This document shows positions 16,037-26,853 of a DNA stretch of 64,000 nucleotides, in pieces (positions within the stretch are counted from its first letter, which is position 1; each line of letters begins with the position of its first letter). The notes below the pieces were generated by a model. It worked only from the letters and a program-made list of their open reading frames with translations. It did not search any database and was not told the DNA's origin. Position numbers and translations under genes: made by a program. Source of the DNA: Prevotella sp. MA2016 (GTDB lineage Bacteria > Bacteroidota > Bacteroidia > Bacteroidales > Bacteroidaceae); NCBI RefSeq assembly GCF_000619825.1, contig NZ_JHUW01000006.1:1-64000 (forward strand). The letters are read 5' to 3'.

Positions 16037-17197
16037 ATGAACGAGGCCACGCTCGCATTTATCCGTAGCCATGCTAACGACGACGTACGGCAACTGGCAC
16101 TTCAAGGCAAGAAGAATCCTGAGGTGGACATGACGTATGCACTCGACCAGATAGCAGGCCGACAGAAGGCGCGCGTAAAAATCCCATCATGGGCTGCCAA
16201 CGACGGCATTGCGTATCCGCCTCACCTATCGATGGAACAATGCTCAAGCGAGGCCACAGCTCGTTATAAAGCCCGGATAGCGGGCAAAGGACAGAAAATA
16301 GTGGATCTGACAGCTGGTTTCGGCGTTGATATGGCATTTATGTCGGCCAACTTTGCCGAAGCTGTACACGTAGAACAGCAAGCCGCATTATGCGCCATTT
16401 CATCGGCCAACTATGCGTGCTTGGGCTTGCGCCACATCCAGGTGGTCTGTAGCGATGGTGTGGATTATCTGCACCAGATGGAGCATGCCGACCTGATATT
16501 CATCGACCCTGCCCGGCGCGATGAGCATGGCGGGCGCACCTATGGCATTGCCGATTGCACCCCAAACATCCTGGAGATTATCGATGAGATGCTGGAAAAA
16601 GCCCATCGCGTGATGATCAAACTATCCCCCATGCTAGACTGGCAGAAAGCCGTTTCCGACATCGGAAATGTCAGCGAAGTTCATATCGTTTCTGTAGGCA
16701 ATGAGTGCAAAGAGCTACTCTTGGTTGTAGAACGGGAAGCACGCGACATCAGGTTTTTCTGCGTTAACGACAGTCAGGTATTCAACTATACCATCGGCGA
16801 TGAAACTGGTAACTTTTATCAAGCCTCCACTTCACCCCAATATCTGTATGAGCCCAATGCATCGGTGATGAAGGCAGGCTGCTTCCAACTCATCGCCAAG
16901 CGCTTCGGCATCAGTCAGCCCGACAAAAACAGCCATCTGTTTCTGTCAGACCAGATAATACCTGATTTCCCAGGGCGCGGATTCGTCATCGAGCGCACCT
17001 GTACCATGAACAAACGCGAGCTAAAAACAGGCTTGGAAGGCATCACAAAAGCTAATATCGCAGTAAGAAACTTTCCCCTGTCCGTAGCCGAACTGAAGAA
17101 GCGCCTGAAGCTGAAAGACGGCGGCGACGTGTATATTTTTGCCACAACCGATGCTCAGAAAGGCCATCTGCTGTTGGTTTGCCGAAAAATATCTTAA
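16037..17197 (+). CDS. PG_1098-type SAM-dependent methyltransferase with THUMP-like C-terminus
   Basis: The 386-aa protein has a class I methyltransferase core: IVDLTAGFGVDMAFMSA is the SAM-binding glycine loop, and ADLIFIDPARRDEHGGRTYG contains a DPAR motif in place of the usual DPPY. The C-terminal part (about residues 290-386: FVIERTCTMNKRELKTGL, ADVYIFATT-like) matches the THUMP-like domain. This layout suggests RNA methylation. The exact substrate is not known to me. It begins 26 bp after the FMN-binding gene. Confidence 0.78.
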   Translation: MNEATLAFIRSHANDDVRQLALQGKKNPEVDMTYALDQIAGRQKARVKIPSWAANDGIAYPPHLSMEQCSSEATARYKARIAGKGQKIVDLTAGFGVDMAFMSANFAEAVHVEQQAALCAISSANYACLGLRHIQVVCSDGVDYLHQMEHADLIFIDPARRDEHGGRTYGIADCTPNILEIIDEMLEKAHRVMIKLSPMLDWQKAVSDIGNVSEVHIVSVGNECKELLLVVEREARDIRFFCVNDSQVFNYTIGDETGNFYQASTSPQYLYEPNASVMKAGCFQLIAKRFGISQPDKNSHLFLSDQIIPDFPGRGFVIERTCTMNKRELKTGLEGITKANIAVRNFPLSVAELKKRLKLKDGGDVYIFATTDAQKGHLLLVCRKIS

Positions 17198-17202
17198 TAT
17201 TT

Positions 17203-17233
17203 TTTGTTTTTTGCTCTTTTTTCCTTATCTTTG
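17203..17233 (+). promoter_or_regulatory. Promoter of the acyltransferase-topoisomerase-protease operon
   Basis: TTTG at 17203-17206, a 19-nt spacer and TATCTTTG at 17226-17233. It lies downstream of an in-frame ATG at 17139 and supports the start at 17271. Confidence 0.75.
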
Positions 17234-17270
17234 CATCGTTTTTTTAAGCTTAACGAACAAAGAGAGAGTT

Positions 17271-18428
17271 ATGTCTGCAATAGAAATTAAAAAAGTCACC
17301 GATCGGAAAAGTCTCAAAGCATTTATTGATTTCCATCACGACTTGTATAAAGGGAATCCATACGATGCCCCCAACTTGTTCAGCGACGATATGCATACCC
17401 TGAGCAAAGATAAGAACGCCGCCTTCGAATTCTGCGAGGCAGAGTACTTCCTGGCTTACAAGGATGGCAAACTGGCTGGACGCATCGCCGCTATCATCAA
17501 TCATCGCGCCAACGACAAGTGGGAACGCAAGAGCGTACGCTTCGGTTGGGTAGATTTCATCGACGATATCGAGGTGAGTAAAGCCCTCTTCGACGCTGCC
17601 CAGCAATGGGGCCGCGAAAAAGGCATGACCGAGATTGTGGGTCCGTTAGGCTTCACAGATATGGATCCTGAAGGCATGCTGATAGAGGGTTTCGACCAAA
17701 TGGGCACTATGGCCACTATCTACAACTACCCTTACTACCCCAAGCACATCGAACAACTTGGTGGCTGGGAGAAGGATAACGACTACGTGGAATTCAAGCT
17801 CATCGTACCTGAAAAAGGTCAGATACCAGAGAAATTCAAGAAGATAGCCGAGATGGTGATGAAGCGCTATAATCTGCACCCCACCCACCCCAAGCGCAGT
17901 CAGGTGTTTGGCAAAGAGCAGATTGGTCGCAAGGTGCTCGATGTGGTCAACAAAACTTTCGGCCATCTGTATGGATACTCACAAATGACTGAGGCTCAGA
18001 TAGATGAGTATCTGAAGATGTACTTCCCCATGCTCGATATGAACCTGATATGCCTGATTGAGGACTGGAACACACCTAACCACGACATCGTAGGTGTGGG
18101 CATTTCCATCACATCCATGACGCGCGCCCTGCAGAAGTGTCGCAAAGGACGCCTATGGCCTTTCGGATGGTGGCATTGCCTCAGAGCGCTCAAGTTCCAC
18201 AAGGCTGAGGGTGTCGACCTCATGCTGGTGGGCATCCTGCCCGAATATCAGCAGAAAGGTGCCAATGCCCTGCTATTCTACGACCTCATCCCCAAATACC
18301 AGGAATATGGCTTCAAATGGGGCGAGACCAACGTAGAAATGGAGACCAATGAGAAAGTGCAAAGCCAGTGGCAATATCTGGACCACACTCAACATAAACG
18401 CAGAAGATGTTTCAAAAAGAATCTATGA
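17271..18428 (+). CDS. GNAT-like N-acyltransferase
   Basis: The 385-aa protein matches a Bacteroidota group annotated as N-acetyltransferase-like. The N-terminal half contains [22 protein letters not shown], a [19 protein letters not shown] strand-turn-strand and [22 protein letters not shown]. The C-terminal half has [25 protein letters not shown], which resembles a GNAT acyl-CoA loop (QxxGxA). The acceptor is unknown. The start was set by the promoter at 17203-17233. Its stop overlaps the next start (ATGA), so expression is probably coupled to topoisomerase subunit B. Confidence 0.75.
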   Translation: MSAIEIKKVTDRKSLKAFIDFHHDLYKGNPYDAPNLFSDDMHTLSKDKNAAFEFCEAEYFLAYKDGKLAGRIAAIINHRANDKWERKSVRFGWVDFIDDIEVSKALFDAAQQWGREKGMTEIVGPLGFTDMDPEGMLIEGFDQMGTMATIYNYPYYPKHIEQLGGWEKDNDYVEFKLIVPEKGQIPEKFKKIAEMVMKRYNLHPTHPKRSQVFGKEQIGRKVLDVVNKTFGHLYGYSQMTEAQIDEYLKMYFPMLDMNLICLIEDWNTPNHDIVGVGISITSMTRALQKCRKGRLWPFGWWHCLRALKFHKAEGVDLMLVGILPEYQQKGANALLFYDLIPKYQEYGFKWGETNVEMETNEKVQSQWQYLDHTQHKRRRCFKKNL

Positions 18429-20374
18429 ACGATAATAACAACCAAATTAATCCCAGCACCCCGTTGTACGACGAAGGTAACATCCAGACCCTGACAGGTT
18501 TGGAGCATATCCGTCTGCGCCCAGGTATGTATATCGGTCGCTTAGGCGACGGATCATCGGCAGAAGACGGTATCTACGTACTGCTGAAAGAAGTTTTTGA
18601 TAACTCTATCGACGAATTCAAGATGAAAGCAGGCGATAGAATCGAGGTAAATGTAGAAGACAATCTGCGCATCTCTGTGCGCGACTATGGTCGAGGCATC
18701 CCTCAAGGAAAACTGATCGAATCAGTCAGCATCCTGAACACCAGCGGAAAATTCGACTCTAAGGCGTTTAAGAAGTCTATTGGTCTGAACGGTGTAGGTG
18801 TGAAAGCTGTCAACGCGCTTAGCAGCCACTTCGAAGTGCATAGCTATCGCGAAGGCAAGGTGCGCAAAGCCGTGTTCGAGTGCGGAAAACTCATCAGCGA
18901 CGTCACAGAACCATCTCAGGATGAAAACGGCACATATATCTATTTTGAGCCAGATGCCACCAAATTCGTGAACTACCAGTTTCACGATGAAATCGTGGAA
19001 AACATGCTGCGCAACTATACCTACCTGAACATCGGACTGACCATCATGTATAATGGACGTCGCATCCTGTCGCGTCACGGACTGGAAGACCTGCTGAAAG
19101 ACCGCATGACCAGCGATGCGCTCTACCCGATTGTTCACCTGCAAGGCGATGACATCGAGATAGCTTTCACCCACGCTAATCAGTATGGCGAAGAATACTA
19201 CTCGTTCGTCAACGGACAGCACACCACCCAAGGCGGTACGCACCAGAGTGCCTTCAAAGAGCATATCGCACGTACCATCAAGGAGTTTTATGGAAAATAC
19301 GAATACGGCGATATCCGTACAGGTCTCGTAGCAGCTATTGCCATCAACGTAGAGGAGCCGCTGTTCGAGAGTCAGACCAAGATTAAACTGGGATCGCTCA
19401 CCATGTCGCCAGATGGTGGCGTGAGCGTCAACAAATACGTAGGCGACTTCATCAAAACCGAGGTCGACAACTATCTGCATATCCATCAGGATGTGGCAGA
19501 GGTGCTTGAAAGCAAGATCAAAGAGAGCGAACGCGATCGCAAAGCAATGGCTGGCGTAACAAAACTGGCCCGCGAACGCGCCAAGAAAGCAAATCTGCAT
19601 AATCGCAAGCTGCGCGACTGTCGCATACACTTCAGCGATGCCAAGAATGACCGCAAAGAGGAGTCGTGCATCTTCATTACTGAGGGTGACTCTGCCAGCG
19701 GAAGTATCACTAAGAGCCGCGACGTAAACACACAGGCCGTATTCTCGCTGCGAGGTAAGCCTCTGAACTGCTTCGGACTGACCAAAAAGGTGGTGTACGA
19801 GAACGAGGAATTCAATCTGCTTCAGGCTGCGCTCGATATCGAAGAGAGTCTTGAAAACCTGAGATATAATAAGGTTATCGTAGCCACAGATGCCGATGTG
19901 GACGGTATGCACATCCGTCTGCTTATCATCACCTTCTTCCTGCAGTTCTTCCCCGAACTCATCAAGAAAGGCCACGTTTACGTGCTGCAGACACCACTCT
20001 TCCGCGTTCGTAATCGTCGCACAAAGATCAAAAACAAGAAAGCAATTGCCGAAGCTGATGCTAAATCAGACAAAAAGAACGATTTCATCACACGCTATTG
20101 TTATAGCGACGAAGAGCGCCAGAAGGCCATCGAAGAGCTGGGACCTGATCCTGAGATCACCCGATTCAAAGGTCTTGGAGAGATTTCGCCTGACGAATTT
20201 GCTGGTTTCATCGGCCCAGACATACGTTTGGAGCAGGTAACGCTGCACAAGACAGACCAAGTAGCAAAGTTGCTGGAGTACTACATGGGTAAGAACACTA
20301 TGGAGCGACAGAACTTTATCATCGATAACCTGGTGGTTGAGGAAGACCGCCCTGAAGAAGACATATATGAATAA
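18425..20374 (+). CDS. parE: Type IIA topoisomerase subunit B (topoisomerase IV ParE-like)
   Basis: This ATPase subunit powers decatenation or supercoil removal with a GyrA/ParC partner, which is not in the window. The 649-aa protein has the GHKL ATPase ([38 protein letters not shown]), the transducer domain with QTKIKLGS, and the TOPRIM domain ([31 protein letters not shown]). A C-terminal [13 protein letters not shown] follows. The absence of a long insert and the length favour ParE over GyrB. The start overlaps the previous stop as ATGA. An upstream ATG at 18407 is possible but less likely. Confidence 0.9.
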   Translation: MNDNNNQINPSTPLYDEGNIQTLTGLEHIRLRPGMYIGRLGDGSSAEDGIYVLLKEVFDNSIDEFKMKAGDRIEVNVEDNLRISVRDYGRGIPQGKLIESVSILNTSGKFDSKAFKKSIGLNGVGVKAVNALSSHFEVHSYREGKVRKAVFECGKLISDVTEPSQDENGTYIYFEPDATKFVNYQFHDEIVENMLRNYTYLNIGLTIMYNGRRILSRHGLEDLLKDRMTSDALYPIVHLQGDDIEIAFTHANQYGEEYYSFVNGQHTTQGGTHQSAFKEHIARTIKEFYGKYEYGDIRTGLVAAIAINVEEPLFESQTKIKLGSLTMSPDGGVSVNKYVGDFIKTEVDNYLHIHQDVAEVLESKIKESERDRKAMAGVTKLARERAKKANLHNRKLRDCRIHFSDAKNDRKEESCIFITEGDSASGSITKSRDVNTQAVFSLRGKPLNCFGLTKKVVYENEEFNLLQAALDIEESLENLRYNKVIVATDADVDGMHIRLLIITFFLQFFPELIKKGHVYVLQTPLFRVRNRRTKIKNKKAIAEADAKSDKKNDFITRYCYSDEERQKAIEELGPDPEITRFKGLGEISPDEFAGFIGPDIRLEQVTLHKTDQVAKLLEYYMGKNTMERQNFIIDNLVVEEDRPEEDIYE

Positions 20375-21947
20375 AACGATTGCCTCTATGCTGTTATGCC
20401 TGGGTGCCATCAGTGCCCACGCACAGTTCCGTATCAACACTGGCGACGACTCGCCTCTACGCAAACTACAGTTCGCAGAGATAGCCGTCAGCAATCTCTA
20501 TGTAGATAGTGTAGATGAGAAAAAACTGGTGGAAGACGGCATCAGAGGCATGCTCGACAAGCTGGACCCACACTCCTCATATATGACACCAAAGGAGGTG
20601 AAAGAGGCCAACGAACCACTTGCAGGCAATTTCGAAGGCATAGGTGTACAGTTTAATATCATTGAAGACACGCTGCTGGTGATTCAGCCCGTAACAAACG
20701 GACCATCAGAAAAGGTGGGCATCATTGCTGGCGACAGAATCATCACAGTAAACGATACAGCTATTGCCGGCGTAAAAATGTCGAAAGAGGAGATCATGAA
20801 ACGCCTGCGTGGTCCTAAGGGAACCAAGGTAAAACTAGGCGTGGTGCGACAGGGCATCAAAGACAAACTGACTTTCACGGTTGTAAGAGACAAAATCCCC
20901 GTAAAATCAGTAGATGCCGTATATATGATACGTCCACAGATAGGCTATATCCGCATTGGCAACTTTGGTGCCACTACCCATCAGGAGTTCCTGGATGGAC
21001 TGAAAAAACTGCGTGATCAGGGTATGAAGCATCTGATCCTGGATCTGCAGGAAAATGGTGGTGGCTACCTGAAAGCAGCAGTCGATATCGCCAACGAATT
21101 TCTGCAAAGAAACGATTTGATAGTCTATACCGAAGGTAGAAAGGTGCCCAGAACCGAATATAAGGCCGATGGAAGCGGCGTTTTCCGTCAGGGTAATATA
21201 GTTGTACTCGTAGACAGTTATACGGCGTCAGCGGCCGAAATTGTGACTGGAGCCATACAGGACCAGGATCGCGGTATAGTGGTTGGTCGCCGTACATTCG
21301 GAAAAGGACTTGTACAGCGTCCTATCGATCTGCCTGACGGCTCGATGATCAGATTAACCATTGCCCACTACTTCACCCCATCAGGGCGTTGTATTCAGAA
21401 GCCTTACACCAAAGGCGAGAACCGCGACTATGCGATGGACGTGATTAACCGACTGAAAAGCGGCGAGCTGACAAATGCAGACAGCATCCATTTTGCCGAC
21501 TCGCTGAAATATGAAACACTTCGTCAGCATCGTACAGTTTATGGCGGTGGTGGTATCATGCCCGACGAATATATCCCATTAGACACCACCATTTATACCA
21601 GATTCCATCGCGAACTGGCAGCCAAGAGCATCGTACTGCAGCAGAACCTGCGCTACGTAGATAACAATCGCAAACAGCTGAAGAAGACTTGGACATCGTT
21701 CGACGACTTCAAACAGCACTTTGAGGTGCCACAGAGTTTGATAGACACCATCCTAAAGGATGGTGAGAAACAGAACATCAAGCCCAAGGATCAGGCTGAA
21801 CTGGAAAAGACCATCCCCTATCTGCGCCTGCAACTCAAGGCGCTGATAGCTCGAGACATCTGGGATATGAGCGAATATTTCTCTATTTTCAACGAAGAAA
21901 ATGCGATGGTAAAGCGCGCACTTGAAGTGATAACTGATAACAACTAA
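20367..21947 (+). CDS. S41 family C-terminal processing peptidase
   Basis: The 526-aa protein has a signal peptide ([17 protein letters not shown]). A PDZ domain (about residues 75-170: [32 protein letters not shown]) is followed by the tail-specific protease domain with [20 protein letters not shown] and [13 protein letters not shown], carrying the catalytic Ser. RTFGKGLVQ carries the catalytic Lys. It acts in the periplasm on C-termini of exported proteins. The start overlaps the end of parE by 8 bp. An upstream in-frame ATG at 20337 lies within parE and would spoil the signal peptide. Confidence 0.93.
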   Translation: MNKTIASMLLCLGAISAHAQFRINTGDDSPLRKLQFAEIAVSNLYVDSVDEKKLVEDGIRGMLDKLDPHSSYMTPKEVKEANEPLAGNFEGIGVQFNIIEDTLLVIQPVTNGPSEKVGIIAGDRIITVNDTAIAGVKMSKEEIMKRLRGPKGTKVKLGVVRQGIKDKLTFTVVRDKIPVKSVDAVYMIRPQIGYIRIGNFGATTHQEFLDGLKKLRDQGMKHLILDLQENGGGYLKAAVDIANEFLQRNDLIVYTEGRKVPRTEYKADGSGVFRQGNIVVLVDSYTASAAEIVTGAIQDQDRGIVVGRRTFGKGLVQRPIDLPDGSMIRLTIAHYFTPSGRCIQKPYTKGENRDYAMDVINRLKSGELTNADSIHFADSLKYETLRQHRTVYGGGGIMPDEYIPLDTTIYTRFHRELAAKSIVLQQNLRYVDNNRKQLKKTWTSFDDFKQHFEVPQSLIDTILKDGEKQNIKPKDQAELEKTIPYLRLQLKALIARDIWDMSEYFSIFNEENAMVKRALEVITDNN

Positions 21948-21965
21948 TATAAAAATAGACTGATC

Positions 21966-22367
21966 ATGAAAAAACTGTTTATGACGATGATGCTCATGGT
22001 GGCAGGCATTCTGACATGGGCACAGCATGCAAACAACGATGCATTTGAAACCATCAATGTTGATGAATTCGACAAGACGCTCCAGAACGGCAACGACAAC
22101 CACATACTGGTAGATGTACGTACAACTGAAGAATACAGCGCTGAGCACCTGAAAGGAGCTCTCAACATCGATGTAAAGGATAGTCTGGCATTCATGCCAA
22201 AGGCAAAAGAGTTATTGCCTAAGGACAAAACGATTATGGTATATTGCCGTACAGGCCACCGCAGCGCTATGGCTGCTAACAAACTGGCCGCCGAGGGTTA
22301 CAAGGTGATCAACCTGAAAGGCGGCATAACAGCTTGGAAAATGGCTGAGAAGGAAACTGTAAAATAA
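21966..22367 (+). CDS. Exported rhodanese-like protein
   Basis: The 133-aa protein has a signal peptide (KLFMTMMLMVAGILTWAQ) and one rhodanese domain: LVDVRTTEEYSAEHLKGALNIDV, then VYCRTGHRSAMAA with the catalytic Cys in a six-residue loop. It could transfer sulfane sulfur or handle thiols in the periplasm. The active loop is intact. It lies 18 bp after the protease gene and 4 bp before mnmG. Confidence 0.9.
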   Translation: MKKLFMTMMLMVAGILTWAQHANNDAFETINVDEFDKTLQNGNDNHILVDVRTTEEYSAEHLKGALNIDVKDSLAFMPKAKELLPKDKTIMVYCRTGHRSAMAANKLAAEGYKVINLKGGITAWKMAEKETVK

Positions 22368-22371
22368 GAAT

Positions 22372-24267
22372 ATGATATTGAATTACGATGTAATTGTTAT
22401 CGGAGGCGGTCACGCGGGATGCGAGGCCGCTTGTGCTTCCGCCAATATGGGTGCGAAGACATGTCTGATAACGATGGATATGAACAAGATTGCACAGATG
22501 TCGTGCAATCCTGCCATTGGCGGAATCGCTAAAGGCCAGATAGTCAGAGAGATAGACGCACTTGGAGGTCAGATGGGATTGGTAACAGACGCCACTTCCA
22601 TCCAGTTCCGTATGCTGAACGTAGGAAAAGGTCCTGCCGTATGGAGTCCACGTGCACAATGCGATCGCGGCAAGTTCATTTGGGAATGGCGCAAGACCAT
22701 CGATGAAACCGAAAATCTGGATGTGTGGCAGGATCAGGCTGACGAACTGATCGTAAAAGATAAGGAAGCTGTTGGCGTGCGCACCATCTGGGGCACAGAG
22801 ATATATGCCAAATCGGTGGTGATTACTGCAGGAACATTCCTGAATGGATTGATGCACATCGGACGTAAAATGGTGCCAGGCGGACGTATTGCAGAGCCTG
22901 CTGTGCCACATTTCACCGAGAGTATCACCCAGCACGGCATCACATCTGAACGCATGAAGACGGGCACACCCGTACGTATAGACAAACGTTCAGTACATTT
23001 TGAAGAACTGGAGGAGCAGCCTGGCGAGAACCGTCCTTACCAATTCAGCTATATGAACAAAGGCGGCGCGCTCAAACAACTGCCTTGCTGGACGCTGAAC
23101 ACTAACGAGAAGGTGCATGAGATTCTGAAAAGCGGATTGGCTGATTCTCCACTATATAATGGACAGATTCAATCGATAGGTCCACGCTATTGCCCATCTA
23201 TTGAGACAAAGCTTGTCACCTTCCCCGACCGCGATAAGCACCCGCTGTTTCTGGAACCAGAAGGCGAAGATACAAACGAAATGTATCTGAACGGCTTTTC
23301 ATCGTCGCTGCCAATGGACGTACAGATAGAGGCTCTGAAGCAAATGCCGGCCTTCAGAGACGTTAAAGTATATCGTCCGGGCTACGCTATCGAATACGAC
23401 TTTTTCGACCCCACACAGCTAAATCACGCGCTGGAATCAAAGATTATTAAGGGCTTATTCATGGCAGGACAGGTGAACGGCACCACAGGCTACGAAGAAG
23501 CTGGCGGCCAAGGCACCCTGGCTGGTATCAACGCGGCGCTGAAAGCTGGTTGTTCTGGTAGCGATATTGATGCGGCCAACAAACAATTTGTACTGCATCG
23601 CGATGAAGCATATATTGGCGTATTAATCGACGATTTGGTCACCAAAGGTGTCGATGAGCCCTATCGCATGTTCACTTCAAGAGCCGAATATCGCATTCTG
23701 CTGCGTCAGGACGATGCCGACGCTCGTCTCACAGAGAAAGCCTATGAATTAGGCATCGCCAAGAAAGACCGTTACGACTGGTGGATGGAGAAAAAGCAGG
23801 CTATCGAAGAAATCGAAACTTTCTGTCAGAATTTCGCCATCAAGCCACGCCTGATCAATTCGGCCCTCGAAGCACTCGGCACTACCCCACTCCAGTTTGG
23901 CTGCAAACTGATAGATCTGGTGAATCGTCCGCAGTTGAACCTCAAGAACCTTTCAGAAGTGATTCCATCGCTCAAAGAAATCCTGGAGCGTCCATCTAAT
24001 CGAAAAGAAGAAATAGCAGAGGCTGCAGAGATACGTATGAAATATAAAGGTTATATCGACCGCGAACGATTGGTAGCTGACAAAATGCACCGACTGGAGA
24101 ATATACGCATTCGAGGCAAGTTCAACTACGAAGAATTGCAAGGTCTATCGACTGAATGCCGACAAAAACTGATGAAAATCCAGCCAGAGACATTGGCTCA
24201 AGCCAGTCGCATACCAGGCGTTAGTCCTAGCGACATCAATGTACTGCTGGTACTGATGGGTAGATAG
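22372..24267 (+). CDS. mnmG: tRNA uridine-5-carboxymethylaminomethyl modification enzyme MnmG (GidA)
   Basis: MnmG works with MnmE to install carboxymethylaminomethyl on the wobble uridine of several tRNAs, using FAD and methylene-tetrahydrofolate. The 631-aa protein has the FAD fingerprint VIVIGGGHAGCEAACASANMG, the family signature SCNPAIGGIAKGQIVREIDALGG, GPRYCPSIETK and AGQVNGTTGYEEAGGQG. The C-terminal helical domain needed for MnmE and tRNA binding is complete. A parS site begins at the base after its stop. In many bacteria this gene is close to oriC. Confidence 0.97.
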   Translation: MILNYDVIVIGGGHAGCEAACASANMGAKTCLITMDMNKIAQMSCNPAIGGIAKGQIVREIDALGGQMGLVTDATSIQFRMLNVGKGPAVWSPRAQCDRGKFIWEWRKTIDETENLDVWQDQADELIVKDKEAVGVRTIWGTEIYAKSVVITAGTFLNGLMHIGRKMVPGGRIAEPAVPHFTESITQHGITSERMKTGTPVRIDKRSVHFEELEEQPGENRPYQFSYMNKGGALKQLPCWTLNTNEKVHEILKSGLADSPLYNGQIQSIGPRYCPSIETKLVTFPDRDKHPLFLEPEGEDTNEMYLNGFSSSLPMDVQIEALKQMPAFRDVKVYRPGYAIEYDFFDPTQLNHALESKIIKGLFMAGQVNGTTGYEEAGGQGTLAGINAALKAGCSGSDIDAANKQFVLHRDEAYIGVLIDDLVTKGVDEPYRMFTSRAEYRILLRQDDADARLTEKAYELGIAKKDRYDWWMEKKQAIEEIETFCQNFAIKPRLINSALEALGTTPLQFGCKLIDLVNRPQLNLKNLSEVIPSLKEILERPSNRKEEIAEAAEIRMKYKGYIDRERLVADKMHRLENIRIRGKFNYEELQGLSTECRQKLMKIQPETLAQASRIPGVSPSDINVLLVLMGR

Positions 24268-24283
24268 TGTTCCACGTGAAACA
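24268..24283. other. parS site (ParB binding)
   Basis: TGTTCCACGTGAAACA matches the parS consensus TGTTNCACGTGAAACA exactly and is the same as the site I recall in Bacillus spo0J. ParB loads here, with ParA/SMC acting in chromosome segregation. It starts directly after the mnmG stop codon. Confidence 0.9.
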
Positions 24284-24317
24284 TTTAAGTAGAATAAACA
24301 AGCATAAATAACTGATT

Positions 24318-24845
24318 ATGAACAACAAAACATTGATTGACAATCTGCGTTGCATACCCGACTTCCCTAAAAAGGGTATCAATTTCAGAGATGTAACCAC
24401 ACTCTACAAGAATGCCGAGTGCTTGAAGATTATGATGGACGAGTTGGTGGAGCTTTACAAAGATAAAGGTATCACCAAGATCGTTGGTATCGAAAGTCGC
24501 GGTTTCATCCTAGGTGCAGCATTGGCTGCAAGATTAGGCTGCGGATTCGTGATGGCGCGCAAACCAGGAAAACTGCCAGCAACTGTCATCAAGGAATCGT
24601 TCTCAAAAGAGTATGGAGTAGATACCATCGAGATGCACATCGATTCTATCGAGCCTGACGACGTGGTACTTATTCACGACGATTTGTTAGCAACTGGCGG
24701 AACAGCCAAGGCAGCCTACAAACTGGTTCAGCACTTCCACCCCAAGAAGGTATTCATCAATTTCATTATTGAAATCACCGACGAAGGTTTGCACGGCCGA
24801 GACGAGTTTAAGGGCATTGACCTAACCACTCTGCTCACCATCTAA
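24318..24845 (+). CDS. apt: Adenine phosphoribosyltransferase
   Basis: Apt converts adenine and PRPP to AMP in purine salvage. The 175-aa protein has IPDFPKKGINFRDVTTLY near the N-terminus, IVGIESRGFILGAALA, ARKPGKLPA and the PRPP-binding VVLIHDDLLATGGTAKAA. It is cytoplasmic and normal in length. The gene is bracketed by two parS sites, and the order mnmG-apt-uvrC is, as I recall, common in Bacteroidales. Confidence 0.96.
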   Translation: MNNKTLIDNLRCIPDFPKKGINFRDVTTLYKNAECLKIMMDELVELYKDKGITKIVGIESRGFILGAALAARLGCGFVMARKPGKLPATVIKESFSKEYGVDTIEMHIDSIEPDDVVLIHDDLLATGGTAKAAYKLVQHFHPKKVFINFIIEITDEGLHGRDEFKGIDLTTLLTI

Positions 24846-24849
24846 CAAA

Positions 24850-24865
24850 TGTTCCACGTGAAACA
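24850..24865. other. parS site (ParB binding), second copy
   Basis: An exact repeat of TGTTCCACGTGAAACA in the same orientation, 582 bp from the first and just after the apt stop. Two perfect sites this close make chance unlikely. Confidence 0.9.
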
Positions 24866-24866
24866 C

Positions 24867-24908
24867 AATCCCGCGAAACACCTTTAAATACTAAGGGTTC
24901 GCGGGATT
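24867..24908. repeat. Stem-loop next to the second parS
   Basis: AATCCCGCGAA (24867-24877) and TTCGCGGGATT (24898-24908) form a perfect 11-bp inverted repeat with a 20-nt loop. It begins one base after parS. It has no T-run, so it may be a structural or termination element. Confidence 0.7.
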
Positions 24909-24947
24909 GAATATTAAAAGGTACACAAAACAAAACGCCAAACAAAC

Positions 24948-26792
24948 ATGACGAAGGAAGAAAACGAGAAGCGACTAGAATATCTGAAAGGAATAGTTAG
25001 AAGGTTGCCAGACAAACCTGGCAGCTATCAGTTCTATGACGAAGAGCATACCATCATATACGTTGGAAAAGCGAAGAGCTTAAAGAATAGAGTATCTAGC
25101 TACTTTCATACCGAAGTGGATAGATTCAAAACAAAAGTACTCGTCAGCAAGATATTCGACATCAGCTATACCGTTGTAAATACCGAAGAGGATGCCCTAC
25201 TCTTGGAGAATTCGCTCATCAAGAAATACAATCCGCGCTATAACGTGCTACTGAAGGACGGTAAAACCTACCCTTCTATCTGCATCACTAAGGAATTCTT
25301 CCCTCGTATCTTTAAAACCAGAACCATCAACAAAAACTGGGCCACCTATTACGGACCTTACGCCAAAGTAAGTGCCATGTACGAAGTGCTAGGACTGATC
25401 AAAGAGCTCTATCAGCCTCGTACTTGTAGACAGCCCATCACAAAAGAAGGCGTTGAGAGTGGCAGATATCGTGTTTGTCTCGACTATCATATCAAGAAAT
25501 GTAAGGGGCCTTGCGTTGGCAAACAGACATACGAGGACTACCAAAAAAACATCGCTCAGGCTCGCGAGATTCTGAAAGGAAACACACGAGAAGTATTGCG
25601 TGATCTGAAAGAAGAAATGCTTCGCCTTTCAGAGGAACTAAAGTTCGAAGAAGCCGAGGAAGTAAAACGCAAGTATCTGGCTCTCGACGGCTTTGTCAGC
25701 AAGAGTCAGGTAGTGAGCCAAACCATCGATAAAGTAGATGTATTCTCAATCACATCGGATGAAAAGATGGCATTTATCAACTATATCCATGTATCGAATG
25801 GTAGCATCAACCAGAGTTTTACGATAGAATACAAAAAGAAACTGAACGAAACAGACGAGGAGCTGCTGCAGTTAGGTATCGTTGAAATCAGAGAGCGCTT
25901 TAAAAGCGATTCGAAGGAAATCATTGTGCAAAAGGAGATAGACGTAGAACTTGAAGGCGTGAAGTTTACAGTACCCAAAATGGGAGATAAGAAAACATTG
26001 CTGGACCTTTCCATCATGAACTGCAAGGAGTACAAATTCGACCGATTGAAACAAGCTGAAAAACTGAATCCCGAGCAGAAACAAACACGCCTGATGAAGG
26101 AACTGCAAGACAAGCTGCACTTGCCATCGCTACCCTACCAGATAGAGTGCTTTGATAATTCAAACATATCCGGTACCGATGCTGTTGCTGCCTGCATCGT
26201 CTTCAAGAAAATGAAACCTTCAAAGAGCGACTATAAACGCTATAATATCAAGACCGTAGTGGGCCCTGATGATTATGCCTCAATGAAAGAGGTAGTACAT
26301 CGCAGATATAAGCGCCTGGTTGAAGAAGAACAACACCTACCCGACTTGATTATAGCCGATGGCGGTAAAGGTCAGATGGAAGTGATCCGTGAAGTCATCC
26401 AAGACGAATTAAAGCTGGATATACCCATCGCCGGTCTAGCCAAAGACGATCGACATCGCACCAACGAACTGCTGTATGGATTCCCACCAATGAAGATTGC
26501 CTTGAAGGTAGAATCAGAACTCTTTCATGTGCTGACTCAGATACAAGATGAGGTGCACCGTTTTGCCATCACGTTCCACCGAGATAAGCGTTCTAAGCGC
26601 GCTTTACACTCCGAGTTGGATGATATCAAGGGCATTGGTCCCAAAACGCGTGACGAGCTTCTAAATGCCCTCAAATCCGTCAAAAAGATACGCGAGGCGC
26701 AGCTGTCTACCCTATCAGACGTGATTGGACCAGCCAAAGCGCAAATTATCTACTGGCATTTCCACCCCGAAAACAAAAACACGAAGTTATAA
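24948..26792 (+). CDS. uvrC: Excinuclease ABC subunit C
   Basis: UvrC makes the two incisions of nucleotide excision repair with UvrB. The 614-aa protein has the GIY-YIG domain (GSYQFYDEEHTIIYVGKAKSL), a UvrB-interaction UVR segment (LKFEEAEEVKRKYLAL), the RNase H-like domain (IECFDNSNISGTDAVAACIVF, LIIADGGKGQ) and C-terminal helix-hairpin-helix motifs (DIKGIGPKTRDELL). All parts are complete. The stem-loop after parS separates it from apt. Confidence 0.97.
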   Translation: MTKEENEKRLEYLKGIVRRLPDKPGSYQFYDEEHTIIYVGKAKSLKNRVSSYFHTEVDRFKTKVLVSKIFDISYTVVNTEEDALLLENSLIKKYNPRYNVLLKDGKTYPSICITKEFFPRIFKTRTINKNWATYYGPYAKVSAMYEVLGLIKELYQPRTCRQPITKEGVESGRYRVCLDYHIKKCKGPCVGKQTYEDYQKNIAQAREILKGNTREVLRDLKEEMLRLSEELKFEEAEEVKRKYLALDGFVSKSQVVSQTIDKVDVFSITSDEKMAFINYIHVSNGSINQSFTIEYKKKLNETDEELLQLGIVEIRERFKSDSKEIIVQKEIDVELEGVKFTVPKMGDKKTLLDLSIMNCKEYKFDRLKQAEKLNPEQKQTRLMKELQDKLHLPSLPYQIECFDNSNISGTDAVAACIVFKKMKPSKSDYKRYNIKTVVGPDDYASMKEVVHRRYKRLVEEEQHLPDLIIADGGKGQMEVIREVIQDELKLDIPIAGLAKDDRHRTNELLYGFPPMKIALKVESELFHVLTQIQDEVHRFAITFHRDKRSKRALHSELDDIKGIGPKTRDELLNALKSVKKIREAQLSTLSDVIGPAKAQIIYWHFHPENKNTKL

Positions 26793-26801
26793 GCCCACAG
26801 A

Positions 26802-26833
26802 TTTGGTAGTTTGAAAATATTATCGTAACTTTG
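26802..26833 (+). promoter_or_regulatory. Promoter of the dtd-mazG operon
   Basis: TTTG at 26802-26805, a 20-nt spacer and TAACTTTG at 26826-26833; the ATG follows 20 bp later. Confidence 0.8.
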
Positions 26834-26853
26834 CGGCAAAATAGCAAATCAAA

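Noticed and set aside
18722..19975. 417-codon minus-strand frame inside the topoisomerase gene
   Set aside because: Antisense to a fully recognisable ParE protein; no promoter and no family likeness.
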